Below, piece after piece: positions 25,617 through 35,323 of a stretch of DNA of 64,000 nt. How positions within the stretch are numbered: the first letter of the stretch is position 1; each line of letters opens with the position of its first letter. Location: contig FONB01000002.1 of the NCBI GenBank assembly GCA_900112785.1, forward strand, positions 124,001-188,000. Reading direction: 5' to 3'. A model generated the notes under the pieces. The model did not search any database. It worked only from the letters and a program-made list of their open reading frames with translations, and was not told where the DNA came from. The DNA comes from Phytobacter palmae (GTDB lineage Bacteria; Pseudomonadota; Gammaproteobacteria; Enterobacterales; Enterobacteriaceae). A program made the position numbers and the translations under genes.

Positions 25617-27893
25617 ATGAAAAACAAAATGCGTTCCCTGACCCTGTTGGTCAATCTGGGAATATACGGCGTTGCTTTACCCGCATTCGCAGCGGAGACG
25701 AACACCGACGAAACAGCCAGTAATGATGACACCGTTGTTGTTACCGCTGCGCAGCAAAATCTGCAGGCGCCAGGGGTATCCACCATCACCGCGGATCAGA
25801 TCCGCAAAAACCCACCGGCCCGCGATGTTTCCGAAATCATCCGTACGATGCCCGGTGTAAACCTGACGGGTAACTCTACCAGCGGTCAACGTGGCAATAA
25901 TCGCCAGATCGATATCCGCGGTATGGGGCCGGAAAATACGCTTATCCTGATCGACGGTAAGCCGGTAACCAGCCGCAACTCTGTTCGCCTTGGCTGGCGC
26001 GGCGAGCGTGATACCCGTGGCGATACCAGTTGGGTTCCGCCAGAGATGATCGAGCGCATTGAGGTTCTTCGTGGCCCGGCTGCAGCCCGTTATGGCAACG
26101 GTGCGGCGGGCGGCGTGGTGAATATCATCACTAAAAAATCGACCGATCAGGCATGGCACGGCTCGTGGAACAGCTATTTCAATGCGCCTGAGCACAAAGA
26201 GGAAGGTTCGACCAGACGTACGGATTTTAGCCTGACCGGCCCGCTGGGCGACAGTGTCAGTTTCCGTCTCTACGGCAATCTTGATAAGACCCAGGCCGAT
26301 GCCTGGGATATCAACCAGGGCCACCAGTCGCAGCGTACAGGGACTTATGCCAACACCCTCCCGGCCGGGCGAGAGGGCGTCATTAATAAAGATATCAACG
26401 GCGTCGTTCGCTGGGACTTCGCGCCCTCACAGTCTTTAGAACTGGAAGCAGGCTACAGCCGCCAGGGCAACCTTTACGCCGGGGATACGCAGAACACCAA
26501 TACCAACCAGCTGGTAAAAGATAATTACGGCAAAGAGACAAACCGTCTCTATCGCCAGACCTACTCATTGACCTGGAACGGTGGCTGGGATAATGGCGTG
26601 ACCACCAGCAACTGGGCGCAATATGAACATACGCGTAACTCCCGTACGCCAGAAGGCCTGGCGGGCGGTACTGAGGGGATCTTCGATACTACCGCCACGC
26701 AGAAGTATGTTGATGCCGATCTGAGTGATGTCACGTTACACAGTGAAGTGAATCTTCCACTGGATTTGTTGGTTAACCAGACTCTGACCCTGGGCACAGA
26801 GTGGAGCCAACAGCGCATGAAGGATATGCTCTCCAACTCTCAGACCTTCCTGGGCGGCAATATTCCTGGTTCCAGCAGCACTGGCCGCAGCCCCTACTCG
26901 CAAGCAGAGATTTTCTCCCTGTTTGCTGAGGACAATATGGAGCTGACCGATACCACCATGCTGACCCCCGCATTGCGTTTCGATCATCACACCATTGTCG
27001 GCGACAACTGGAGTCCATCACTCAACCTGTCTCAGGGGCTCGGCGATGACTTTACGCTGAAAATGGGTATCGCCCGTGCATATAAAGCGCCAAGCCTGTA
27101 CCAGACCAACCCGAACTACATTCTGTACAGTAAAGGTCAGGGCTGCTACGCCACCGGCGCCGCCACCGGCATCGGCTGCTATATGATGGGTAACGATGAT
27201 CTGAAAGCGGAAACCAGCATCAATAAAGAAGTGGGGCTGGAGTTCAAGCATGAAGGCTGGCTGGCGGGGGTGACCTGGTTCCGCAATGATTACCGCAACA
27301 AAATTGAAGCAGGCACTGAACCCTTTGGCCGGACCTCCATCAGCAATAAAGGGAAAACAACTTACACCGATATCTATCAGTGGGAAAACGTCCCTAAAGC
27401 AGTGGTGGAAGGCCTGGAAGGCACGTTGAACGTCCCGGTTAGCGAGACCATTAACTGGACGAACAACATCACTTACATGCTGCAAAGTAAAAACAAAGAG
27501 ACGGGTGAACGTCTGTCAATCATTCCGGAATACACGCTGAACTCAACGCTGAGCTGGCAGGTTGTGCAGGATGTTTCCGTGCAGTCCACCTTTACCTGGT
27601 ACGGCAAGCAAGAGCCGAAGAAATACAATTATCAGGGCAAACCGGTTACCGGCTCGGATAAGCAATCCATCAACCCTTACAGCATCGTCGGCCTGAGCGC
27701 GACCTGGGATGTGACGAAAAACGTCAGTCTGACAGCGGGCATAGACAACATCTTCGACAAGCGTTTATGGCGTGAAGGCAATGCACAGACCACCGGTAGC
27801 ACAACCGATGTTTCTTATATGCGTGGCGCGGGTGCGTACACCTATAACGAATCCGGCCGCACCTGGTATATGGGTATCAACACCCACTTTTAA
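25617..27893 (+). CDS. fepA: FepA, TonB-dependent ferric-enterobactin receptor
   Basis: This 758-residue outer-membrane receptor has a signal peptide ending LPAFA-AETN, a TonB box DDTVVVTA, a plug domain (about 45-180: QIDIRGMGPENTLILIDGKP, RIEVLRGPAAARYGNGA) and a 22-strand barrel ending in YMGINTHF with the terminal Phe. The start chosen is the ATG at 25617 (MKNKMRSLTLL), with AGGA at 25605-25608; the longer frame runs back through the leader. It is larger than E. coli FepA (746), the difference being in loops. entD follows. Confidence 0.96.
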   Translation: MKNKMRSLTLLVNLGIYGVALPAFAAETNTDETASNDDTVVVTAAQQNLQAPGVSTITADQIRKNPPARDVSEIIRTMPGVNLTGNSTSGQRGNNRQIDIRGMGPENTLILIDGKPVTSRNSVRLGWRGERDTRGDTSWVPPEMIERIEVLRGPAAARYGNGAAGGVVNIITKKSTDQAWHGSWNSYFNAPEHKEEGSTRRTDFSLTGPLGDSVSFRLYGNLDKTQADAWDINQGHQSQRTGTYANTLPAGREGVINKDINGVVRWDFAPSQSLELEAGYSRQGNLYAGDTQNTNTNQLVKDNYGKETNRLYRQTYSLTWNGGWDNGVTTSNWAQYEHTRNSRTPEGLAGGTEGIFDTTATQKYVDADLSDVTLHSEVNLPLDLLVNQTLTLGTEWSQQRMKDMLSNSQTFLGGNIPGSSSTGRSPYSQAEIFSLFAEDNMELTDTTMLTPALRFDHHTIVGDNWSPSLNLSQGLGDDFTLKMGIARAYKAPSLYQTNPNYILYSKGQGCYATGAATGIGCYMMGNDDLKAETSINKEVGLEFKHEGWLAGVTWFRNDYRNKIEAGTEPFGRTSISNKGKTTYTDIYQWENVPKAVVEGLEGTLNVPVSETINWTNNITYMLQSKNKETGERLSIIPEYTLNSTLSWQVVQDVSVQSTFTWYGKQEPKKYNYQGKPVTGSDKQSINPYSIVGLSATWDVTKNVSLTAGIDNIFDKRLWREGNAQTTGSTTDVSYMRGAGAYTYNESGRTWYMGINTHF

Positions 27894-27904
27894 GCACCAA
27901 CCTT

Positions 27905-27926
27905 CCCTCTCCCTTCGGGGAGAGGG
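27905..27926. repeat. CCCTCTCCC-TTCG-GGGAGAGGG hairpin between fepA and entD
   Basis: A perfect 9-bp stem (27905-27913 with 27918-27926) is closed by a UUCG-type tetraloop, a very stable RNA fold. There is no T-run. It belongs to the dispersed GGGGAGAGG family and could cut entD expression or stabilise fepA mRNA. Confidence 0.6.
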
Positions 27927-27943
27927 CGGGCGTGAGGCGACAT

Positions 27944-28606
27944 ATGCACACCGTTCACTCCACGCTGCCCCTCCATTCCCACCAGGTCCACCTCGTCACC
28001 TTCGACCCCTCCACCTTTGCGGATCGCGACCTTTTATGGCTACCCCATCATGACCGCTTAACCCACGCCGGGCGCAAACGGAAAAGTGAACACCTGGCCG
28101 GGCGCATTGCCGCCGTACATGCCTTGCGCAAATATGGTCATCAGGCAGTACCCGGTATCGGCTCAGGCGGTGAACCGCTCTGGCCCGCCGGACTTTACGG
28201 CAGCATCAGCCATACCGGGCAGACCGCCGCCGCTGTTGTTTCATCTGCCTGTGTCGGCCTGGATGTGGAGAAGGTGTTCACTGCCCAAGTGAGTGCAGAG
28301 ATTGTTGAGAGCATCGTGAATGCCGAAGAATACACGTTGTTGCAACAAACCCCACTTCCCTTTACGCTGGCGTTATCGCTAACTTTTTCAGCAAAAGAGA
28401 GTCTTTTCAAAGCCTTTTCCGCCATCACCCTTCCCTTCCCCGGCTTTCACAGCGCGCAGCTTATCGCACTGAATGACCGGTCGCTCACCCTGCGCATAAC
28501 CGGGAAATTTAGCTATCATCATGCAGGCATGTGCGTTGATATTGCATGGATTGCGCATGAAACCATGGTCATCACGCTGGCATCGGGTCTCCCTGCAGGA
28601 TCGTGA
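27944..28606 (+). CDS. entD: EntD, 4'-phosphopantetheinyl transferase
   Basis: This 220-residue Sfp-type PPTase has the magnesium/CoA motifs GLDVEK (105-110) and FSAKESLFKA (148-157), plus GSISHT (86-91). It attaches phosphopantetheine to EntB and EntF carrier domains. The start is placed at the ATG at 27944, preceded by GAGG; a GTG four codons upstream is possible. It is slightly longer than E. coli EntD at the C-terminus (ASGLPAGS). It lies 50 bases after fepA. Confidence 0.94.
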   Translation: MHTVHSTLPLHSHQVHLVTFDPSTFADRDLLWLPHHDRLTHAGRKRKSEHLAGRIAAVHALRKYGHQAVPGIGSGGEPLWPAGLYGSISHTGQTAAAVVSSACVGLDVEKVFTAQVSAEIVESIVNAEEYTLLQQTPLPFTLALSLTFSAKESLFKAFSAITLPFPGFHSAQLIALNDRSLTLRITGKFSYHHAGMCVDIAWIAHETMVITLASGLPAGS

Positions 28607-28676
28607 TCCTTTTCTCCTTTTAAGAAATTTGCTGCGCAAACCGTAGACAGTTCGCCATTGCCGTTTTATCGTTAAC

Positions 28677-29665
<989 letters not shown>

Positions 29666-29678
29666 GGGCGGAGATGTT

Positions 29679-30287
29679 ATGTCGTTAAAACAATGGGGTG
29701 CTGCATTCGTAGGGTGCACCACCCTGTTGCTGACGGCCTGCACGGTGGTGGATCTGGATGATAATGGCAAGCCGATAATGCCTGCCGATCCGAATGCGAA
29801 AGCCAGCTTCGATAACATGACACCACAGCAGATCGCGCAACAAACATGGCAAGAACGCGTCATCGACGCCGCCCACAAGCATGCACTGGACGCCACCGCA
29901 CTGACTACACAACTGAAGGCAACAAGCGATAAACCTCAAAGCGTGTTTGTTCGCCTGACGAGTAAGGTTGAACGTGTCGATGTCAGTAATGAACGCGAAC
30001 AGAAACTGGTTATCACTTTCAACGGCCAGCCGCTGGAAGTACAGACTGGACCGGTTATTCAGGGCAACGCCATTCGCGATGCCACAGGCTTTAAATTTGA
30101 AGACTTTACCAACCAGGTTCAGTTTGCGCAGTTATCACGGGCTTACAACCGCGAAACCATTAAGCACTTACCCAAAGTTGATGACAGTTGGGCGGGCAAA
30201 CAGGCCACTGTGCTGATGGCCGTCACCATTAAGGGCGGTAAGGCAACAGATGCTGCGGCACTGGAGTTGAAACAGGAGGCACAGTAA
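29679..30287 (+). CDS. DUF2291 periplasmic lipoprotein of a sugar importer
   Basis: This 202-residue protein has a lipoprotein signal LLLTAC (lipidated Cys21), then residues VVDLDDNGKPIMP, a helical NMTPQQIAQQTWQERVID and a beta-rich C-terminal half ending VAV-type ITIKGGKATDAAAL. The DUF2291 family is found inside RbsABC-like operons but has no firm role. It sits between the binding protein and the ATPase, whose ATG overlaps this stop codon (TAATG), so it is translated with the importer. It may anchor or tune the binding protein. Confidence 0.75.
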   Translation: MSLKQWGAAFVGCTTLLLTACTVVDLDDNGKPIMPADPNAKASFDNMTPQQIAQQTWQERVIDAAHKHALDATALTTQLKATSDKPQSVFVRLTSKVERVDVSNEREQKLVITFNGQPLEVQTGPVIQGNAIRDATGFKFEDFTNQVQFAQLSRAYNRETIKHLPKVDDSWAGKQATVLMAVTIKGGKATDAAALELKQEAQ

Positions 30288-31813
30288 TGAGCGATGTACC
30301 TGTGGATGACATTATTCTGCGTACGCGCGGCATATCGATGCTCTTTCCTGGCACCGTCGCGCTGGACAACGTGGACTACAACGTCTGGCGCGGCAAAGTG
30401 AATGTGATCATCGGTGAGAATGGCGCAGGGAAATCTACCCTGATGAAAATCCTCGCGGGTGTACAGCAACCGAGCCTGGGTGATATCGAACTGAATGGCA
30501 AACCGGTAGAGATTTCCAGCACCCGCGCCGCTGCTGCGCTGGGTATCGGCATGGTGCACCAGGAGCTGAATCTGTTTGAAAACCTCAATGTTGCCGAGAA
30601 CATTTTCCTGGGGCGCGAGTTACAAAAAGGGATTGCCCCCATCAACGAGGCCGAACAGGAAAAGCGGACCGCAGAGCTATTAAAACGTCTCGACCAGCCC
30701 ATTTCGCCGAAAGAGCTGGTTGGTAACCTGAAAGTAGGCCAGCAGCAGTTAGTGGAAATCGCCAGGGCGCTGGCGGAAGACGCGGACATTCTGATCCTGG
30801 ATGAGCCCACGTCAGCGCTGAGCAAAACGGAAGTGGAGATCCTCTTTCGCGTGATCCGCGAGCTGACCCGCCAGGGGGTGTCGATTATCTATATTTCACA
30901 CCGTCTGGAAGAGCTAATGGCCATTGGCGATGTCATCACCATTCTGCGCGATGGCAAGTTTCAGGCCGAAGCGAAAGTGTGCGACATCGACGTGCCGTGG
31001 ATCGTGCGTGAAATGCTCGGCAGCGATCCGGTGAGCAATTTTCTGGCGCCGGGCCGTACTTTTGGCGCACCGGTGCTGGAAGCGGAGCATATCACCTGCG
31101 TTAACAGCGCGGGTAATACGGTGGTGGACGATGTCACCTTTAAAGTGCACAGCGGTGAAATTGTCGGTATTTACGGCCTGATGGGCGCGGGGCGCACGGA
31201 GCTGTTCGAATGCATGCTCGGGACCGAACGCAACTACCTGGGCAAACTGTGGCTCGACAGCAAACCCGTGCCGCAGCGACTGGCAACGGCGGATCGTATC
31301 CGTATGGGGATGAGCCTGGTACCGGAAGACCGCAAACGTACCGGAATCTTCCCGATATCGTCGGTGGCGACCAACCTGACTATCGCCAGCCTGTGGCGGC
31401 GATTGCAGCGTGGAATCACCATTTCGCAAAAAGATGAGCAGGCGGTGGTGGCCAGTACGATTGGCAATCTGTCGATTAAGGTCTCAACGCCGGAGGTTGA
31501 AATCCAGGCGCTGAGCGGCGGTAACCAGCAAAAAGTGGTTATTGGACGCTCGCTGTTAACCAACCCGAAAGTCCTGTTTCTGGACGAACCGACGCGCGGG
31601 ATTGACGTAGGGGCAAAAGCCGACGTCTTTCGCATGATGGTGCAACTCTCCGAACAGGGGATCGCAGTGGTCTTTTCCACCTCCGATCTGAAAGAAATCA
31701 TGGCGGTATCTGACCGCATTCTGGTGATGTCCGGCGGCAAACTCACCGCCGATATCGTGCGCGATCGGGCCGAAGAATCGGCACTGGTAACGGCAAGTGC
31801 TCAGGGGTTCTGA
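30287..31813 (+). CDS. Sugar ABC transporter ATP-binding protein (RbsA type)
   Basis: This 508-residue tandem ABC protein has first-half Walker A GENGAGKST (43-51) and ILILDEPTSALS. The second half has GLMGAGRTE, signature ALSGGNQQKVVIGRSL and FLDEPTRGIDVGAK. The GLMGAGRTE loop and EDRKRTGIF are standard for the second half of RbsA/MglA proteins. It should energise uptake of the sugar handled by the adjoining isomerase, kinase and transketolase. Confidence 0.93.
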   Translation: MSDVPVDDIILRTRGISMLFPGTVALDNVDYNVWRGKVNVIIGENGAGKSTLMKILAGVQQPSLGDIELNGKPVEISSTRAAAALGIGMVHQELNLFENLNVAENIFLGRELQKGIAPINEAEQEKRTAELLKRLDQPISPKELVGNLKVGQQQLVEIARALAEDADILILDEPTSALSKTEVEILFRVIRELTRQGVSIIYISHRLEELMAIGDVITILRDGKFQAEAKVCDIDVPWIVREMLGSDPVSNFLAPGRTFGAPVLEAEHITCVNSAGNTVVDDVTFKVHSGEIVGIYGLMGAGRTELFECMLGTERNYLGKLWLDSKPVPQRLATADRIRMGMSLVPEDRKRTGIFPISSVATNLTIASLWRRLQRGITISQKDEQAVVASTIGNLSIKVSTPEVEIQALSGGNQQKVVIGRSLLTNPKVLFLDEPTRGIDVGAKADVFRMMVQLSEQGIAVVFSTSDLKEIMAVSDRILVMSGGKLTADIVRDRAEESALVTASAQGF

Positions 31814-31814
31814 T

Positions 31815-32903
31815 ATGAAAACAACACAGTCTGTGGCAGTGGCACCGCGCGCAAGCGCATCGCTGTCACGCGAAAGCATTCTGCTTCTCTTGTTAAAGCT
31901 GCGTACTTTTATCGCGCTGTTCCTGATTGTTGGCTTCTTTACCGCCACGGTGCCCGGCTTCCTCTCAACGGGCAGCCTGGTCATCATGATTAAACATATC
32001 GCCATTAACGCCTTCCTGGCGCTGGGCATTACGTTTGTCATCATCACCGCCGGGATCGATTTGTCCATCGGCGCAACGCTGGGCCTGTGCGGGATGATCG
32101 CCGGCTGGATGATCACTAAAGGCATCGTTCTGCCGATGTTTGGCATCGCCATCTTCCCCAGCGTCTGGGTGATTGTGCCGCTGGTGTTGCTGACTGGCGG
32201 CTTAATTGGGGCGGTGAATGGCTGGATAATCACCCGCTATAATGTCGCGCCGTTTATCTGCACGCTCGGTACGATGTATGTTCTGCGTGGCGCCGCGATG
32301 CTCACTTCCGACGGGCAAACCTTCCCGGGGCTGTCCGGCAATCCGCTGCTGGGCAATACCGGGTTTGATGAGATTGGCGCCGGTACGCTGTTTGGCATTC
32401 CGTGGGCTATCTGGCTGATGATCGTACTGGCGGTGGTGATTGCCTATGTCGCGCGTCGCCTGCCCTTTGGCCGCCACGTTTATGCCATCGGCGACAACGA
32501 GCGTGCGGCAGAGCTTTCCGGCGTGAAAGTGAAGCAGGTAAAAATCTGGGTCTATACCATCTCCGGGCTCTGCGCGGCGCTGGCCGGGATTGTGGTCTCA
32601 GCACAGTTGCTGGCGAGCCACCCGGCGAACGGTACAGCCTTTGAAATGAATGCCATCGCCGCCGTGGTCCTTGGCGGGACCTCACTGGCAGGCGGTCGCG
32701 GCACCGTGCTGGGGACACTGATCGGTGCCTTTGTTATCGGTTTCCTCGCCGACGGTCTGGTGATGATGGGCGTGAGCGAATTCTGGCAGATGGTGATTAA
32801 AGGTATCGTAATTATCGTTGCAGTCATCATCGATCAGATGCAGAACCGTATGCAGCAAAAAGCGGCGGTAGTTGCGCAAAAAGCAGTGATAGAAAGTAAG
32901 TAG
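31815..32903 (+). CDS. Sugar ABC transporter permease (RbsC type)
   Basis: This 362-residue membrane protein of the BPD_transp_2 family has the motif TAGIDLSIGATLGLCGMIAG near residue 80, GWIITRYNVAPFICTLGTMY, and the C-terminal AVVLGGTSLAGGRGTVLGT. The ATG at 31815 lies one base after the ATPase stop codon. It ends the importer unit, and a strong hairpin follows directly (32905-32950). Confidence 0.93.
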   Translation: MKTTQSVAVAPRASASLSRESILLLLLKLRTFIALFLIVGFFTATVPGFLSTGSLVIMIKHIAINAFLALGITFVIITAGIDLSIGATLGLCGMIAGWMITKGIVLPMFGIAIFPSVWVIVPLVLLTGGLIGAVNGWIITRYNVAPFICTLGTMYVLRGAAMLTSDGQTFPGLSGNPLLGNTGFDEIGAGTLFGIPWAIWLMIVLAVVIAYVARRLPFGRHVYAIGDNERAAELSGVKVKQVKIWVYTISGLCAALAGIVVSAQLLASHPANGTAFEMNAIAAVVLGGTSLAGGRGTVLGTLIGAFVIGFLADGLVMMGVSEFWQMVIKGIVIIVAVIIDQMQNRMQQKAAVVAQKAVIESK

Positions 32904-32904
32904 T

Positions 32905-32950
32905 TTTATCGGTTTGGCCTGGGTTTCTCAGGCCTCAGATAACCGATAAA
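32905..32950 (+). terminator. Long stem-loop after the sugar permease gene
   Basis: TTTATCGGTT (32905-32914) pairs perfectly with AACCGATAAA (32941-32950), and GGCCTG (32916-32921) with CAGGCC (32929-32934). The stem begins two bases after the stop codon and should end or protect the importer transcript. Confidence 0.7.
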
Positions 32951-33093
32951 ACCACCAGAGTGGATGGAACGGCGTAGATACTGTGAACGTCTTCAACCTT
33001 TTTAGCCACGGCTGATTCGTTTTCCCGCATGACCACCACAGCGACATCTGTGTGCCCCCTGGCGCAGAGCGTGCAGCGAGGGGTTTGAATCCA
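32935..33093 (-). pseudogene. Remnant of a phage Icd-like (host cell division inhibitor-like) gene
   Basis: The frame reads CTLCARGHTDVAVVVMRE followed by NESAVAKKVEDVHSIYA, which resembles the C-terminal part of the Icd-like/Ash-type proteins that litter enterobacterial genomes. The upstream part of the frame is repeat-derived (LPLPRGEGWGEG), so no intact gene is present. It fills much of the 320-base gap between the permease and the regulator gene; the remainder holds repeats. The homology is from memory of the family and needs a search. Confidence 0.4.
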
Positions 33094-33136
33094 CGCTGAA
33101 ATCGGTGAGATGCAGACCCGATTCCCCTCACCCCAG

Positions 33137-33200
33137 CCCTCTCCCCGGGGGAGAGGGAGAAAACCGGTCGTAGTCCGGGTAAGCGCAGCGCACCCGGGAC
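33137..33200. repeat. GGGGAGAGG palindrome and REP-like palindrome
   Basis: CCCTCTCCCC/GGGGGAGAGGG spans 33137-33157. GTCCGGGT (33173-33180) pairs with ACCCGGGAC (33192-33200) around GCGCAGCGC. Both lie just past the end of the SorC-type gene. Confidence 0.6.
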
Positions 33201-33223
33201 TCCCGGAGGCGGCGTAACCCAGG

Positions 33224-34177
33224 TCAGCCATTGCTCACCAGGCTACGCGCCGTGGCGTAATCCGTGATCAGGACATCAAGGTAATTTCCCTGCAGCGCGC
33301 CGCGAACAGCATTGTGCTTTTCCGGCCCGCCCGCGAGACCGATAACCTGCTTACAGGCGCGGATTTGTTCCAGCTCCATGCCAATAACCGGGTCTTCTTC
33401 CTGGCTAAGGACCGGTTTGCCCTCCCGATCGTAGTAATGCAGACAGATATCCCCCACCGCGCCGCGTTCGGACAGCAGATGCAACATATCTTCGTTGTAA
33501 TAGTTGCCGGAGTTTTTGAGTAACTGTGATGGTTCCAGCTCGCCAATTCCGACAATCGCCACATCGACCTCGGCAAATTTTGCCACAACCGCCGCCACGT
33601 CCGGGCTATTGACCAGACGTGCGCGCTCTTCAACGGAGTGCTCAATACTCTGCGAAGGCAGCAGCCAGGCCGGGCAGCCTAAATATTCCGCCAGTTGTTG
33701 AGTCAAAATAGTCGCCTGCACATTACCGTTTGGCCCAACACCGCCCAGCAGTTGGATAACCCCCTGAGCGCGAATATTCTGCGGATGCATTTCATCGACC
33801 ATGCAGCGAATGGTGCTACTCCAGGCGGAGATCCCCACCAGGTCTTCCGGACGGACGCGCGTTTCCATATAGTGTGCCGCCGCACTGCCGATGGCATGTT
33901 TTATTTGTGCATTGCTGGCCTCTTCACCCACATCCACGACAATGGCCTGACGAATGCCATACTGCTGCTCAATGGCCTTCTCCAGCGACACGAAAATATT
34001 GGTGGGCTGTACCACGGTGATTTTCACCAGCCCTTCTTTTTGACAACGCGTCAGCGCGCGTGAGACAAATGACTGTGACAAGTTCAGCAACGAGGCAATC
34101 TCTGACTGCTTTTTATTCTCGTTGTAGTAAAGCGTGGCGATTTTCACCAGCAAACGCTGCTCATCCTGCTTTGACAT
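33224..34177 (-). CDS. SorC/DeoR-type sugar-responsive regulator
   Basis: This 317-residue protein has an N-terminal helix-turn-helix (ATLYYNENKKQSEIASLLNL, then SQSFVSRALTRCQKEGLVKI) and a C-terminal sugar-phosphate-binding domain of the SorC type. That domain contains VGISAWSSTIRCMVDEM, QLLGGVGPNGNVQA and VIGLAGGPEKHNAVRGALQG. The start is placed at the ATG at 34177 with GGGGA upstream; the longer frame has no ribosome site. It lies between the importer and the catabolic genes and is divergent from the latter. It likely binds the TGAATA-type operators and responds to a phosphorylated intermediate. Confidence 0.85.
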   Translation of the reverse strand: MSKQDEQRLLVKIATLYYNENKKQSEIASLLNLSQSFVSRALTRCQKEGLVKITVVQPTNIFVSLEKAIEQQYGIRQAIVVDVGEEASNAQIKHAIGSAAAHYMETRVRPEDLVGISAWSSTIRCMVDEMHPQNIRAQGVIQLLGGVGPNGNVQATILTQQLAEYLGCPAWLLPSQSIEHSVEERARLVNSPDVAAVVAKFAEVDVAIVGIGELEPSQLLKNSGNYYNEDMLHLLSERGAVGDICLHYYDREGKPVLSQEEDPVIGMELEQIRACKQVIGLAGGPEKHNAVRGALQGNYLDVLITDYATARSLVSNG

Positions 34178-34340
34178 TGGTTTCCCCTTGAATCTTCTCC
34201 TGTCATTTTTATTCATACCCGAATAGATAACAAGCCGCACAATGCCGGATGGGATGATCCAAATGTGATCGTATTCTCCTTTCTTCCATATTGCTCGCAC
34301 AAGGCGTAGACAAACCCCAGGACAAGGCATATCTTTATCT

Positions 34341-34376
34341 ATGAATAATAAATCAGTAGTGAATATATATTCAAAG
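34341..34376. promoter_or_regulatory. Operator copy 2 of the apiose-type cluster
   Basis: TGAATAATAAATCAGTAGTG is followed by GAATATATATTCA, matching the block at 28677-28712 at about 31 of 36 positions. It lies in the 315-base divergent region between the regulator gene and the transketolase genes; the rest of that region holds operator copy 3 and an isolated TGTGA (34264). Confidence 0.65.
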
Positions 34377-34449
34377 CATTAACAACCTGACGTTTGACTT
34401 TGCGAAATCGACCGCAAAATGGTGCGCAGGTGCGCTTTTTCACCCTGAC

Positions 34450-34463
34450 TGAATATTTATTCA
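34450..34463. promoter_or_regulatory. Operator half-element copy 3
   Basis: TGAATATTTATTCA is the exact reverse complement of the TGAATAAATATTCA in copy 1. It lies 29 bases before the transketolase ATG, a typical repressor position overlapping or just after the promoter. Confidence 0.6.
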
Positions 34464-34492
34464 AAATAGATTATAAATTCATGAGGTGGACT

Positions 34493-35323
34493 ATGAATCC
34501 GTTTTCGCTCTCTGTAGCGGAGCTTGAAAAAAAAGCACGCGCCGTACGCCGTCGCATCATCGTGCTGAATGCCGAAAGCCCGGCAGGCGGGCACACGGGT
34601 GCAGACCTATCCCAGGTTGAGCTGCTGACTGCGCTCTACTTCCGTATTCTGAACTGTTCGCCAGAGCTGAAAGACAGCGATGAACGCGACATTTACATCC
34701 AGTCAAAAGGTCACGCGGTGGGCGGTTATTACTGCATCCTGGCGGAAGCCGGATTTATCCCTGTTGACTGGCTTTCAACCTATCAGCATCCCGATTCGCA
34801 TCTGCCGGGCCATCCGGTAAAACATAAAACGCCGGGTATTGAACTCAATACCGGCGCACTGGGCCACGGCCTGCCAGTTGCCGTCGGTATAGCTCTGGCG
34901 GCCAAACGCAGCAACAGCAAACGCCGGGTGTTTGTCGTGACCGGCGATGGTGAACTGGCTGAGGGCAGCAACTGGGAAGCCGCGCTGGTCGCCGCCCATT
35001 ACCAGCTCGACAATCTGGTCATTATTAACGACAAGAATAGCCTTCAGCTGGCCGGCCCGACCAAAGAGATCATGAACACCGATCCGCTGGACGAAAAATG
35101 GCGCGCCTTCGGCATGCAGGTAACCGAGTGTAATGGTAACGATATGGCTGATGTGGTGGCGACGCTGGAAGGATTGCAGCCTGCCGGGAAACCGCACGTT
35201 GTGATTGCTTATACCACCAAAGGCGCTGGCATCTCCTTTATTCAGGGGCGTCCGGAGTGGCACCACCGGGTGCCGAAAGGGGAAGAAGTTGAACTGGCTC
35301 TGGAGGAACTGAAAGATGAGTAA
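34493..35323 (+). CDS. aptA: Split transketolase, N-terminal (TPP-binding) subunit; probable apulose-4-phosphate transketolase large subunit
   Basis: This 276-residue protein matches the first third of transketolase. It has GGHTGADLSQ (32-41, His34), QSKGHAVGG (His74), TGALGHGLPVAVG (120-132), and the thiamine diphosphate motif GDGELAEGSNWEAA (151-164) ending NDKNS (179-183). The start is the ATG at 34493 (MNPFSLSV) after GAGGTGG; the longer frame would run through operator copy 3. It overlaps the C-terminal subunit gene by eight bases. Split transketolase with an ApsI/ApsK-like pair points to D-apiose, where the enzyme turns apulose-4-P and glyceraldehyde-3-P into xylulose-5-P and DHAP. Confidence 0.7.
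   Translation: MNPFSLSVAELEKKARAVRRRIIVLNAESPAGGHTGADLSQVELLTALYFRILNCSPELKDSDERDIYIQSKGHAVGGYYCILAEAGFIPVDWLSTYQHPDSHLPGHPVKHKTPGIELNTGALGHGLPVAVGIALAAKRSNSKRRVFVVTGDGELAEGSNWEAALVAAHYQLDNLVIINDKNSLQLAGPTKEIMNTDPLDEKWRAFGMQVTECNGNDMADVVATLEGLQPAGKPHVVIAYTTKGAGISFIQGRPEWHHRVPKGEEVELALEELKDE

Noticed and set aside
25420-25617. Short minus-strand frame across the fes-fepA promoter
   Set aside because: It overlaps the Fur region and fepA ribosome site, and its product has no family likeness; kept out as chance coding.
34262-34278. Possible CRP site (TGTGATCGTATTCTCC) upstream of the transketolase genes
   Set aside because: Only the first half-site fits; TCTCC is a poor match to TCACA. Carbon catabolite control is likely for a sugar cluster, but this site does not prove it.
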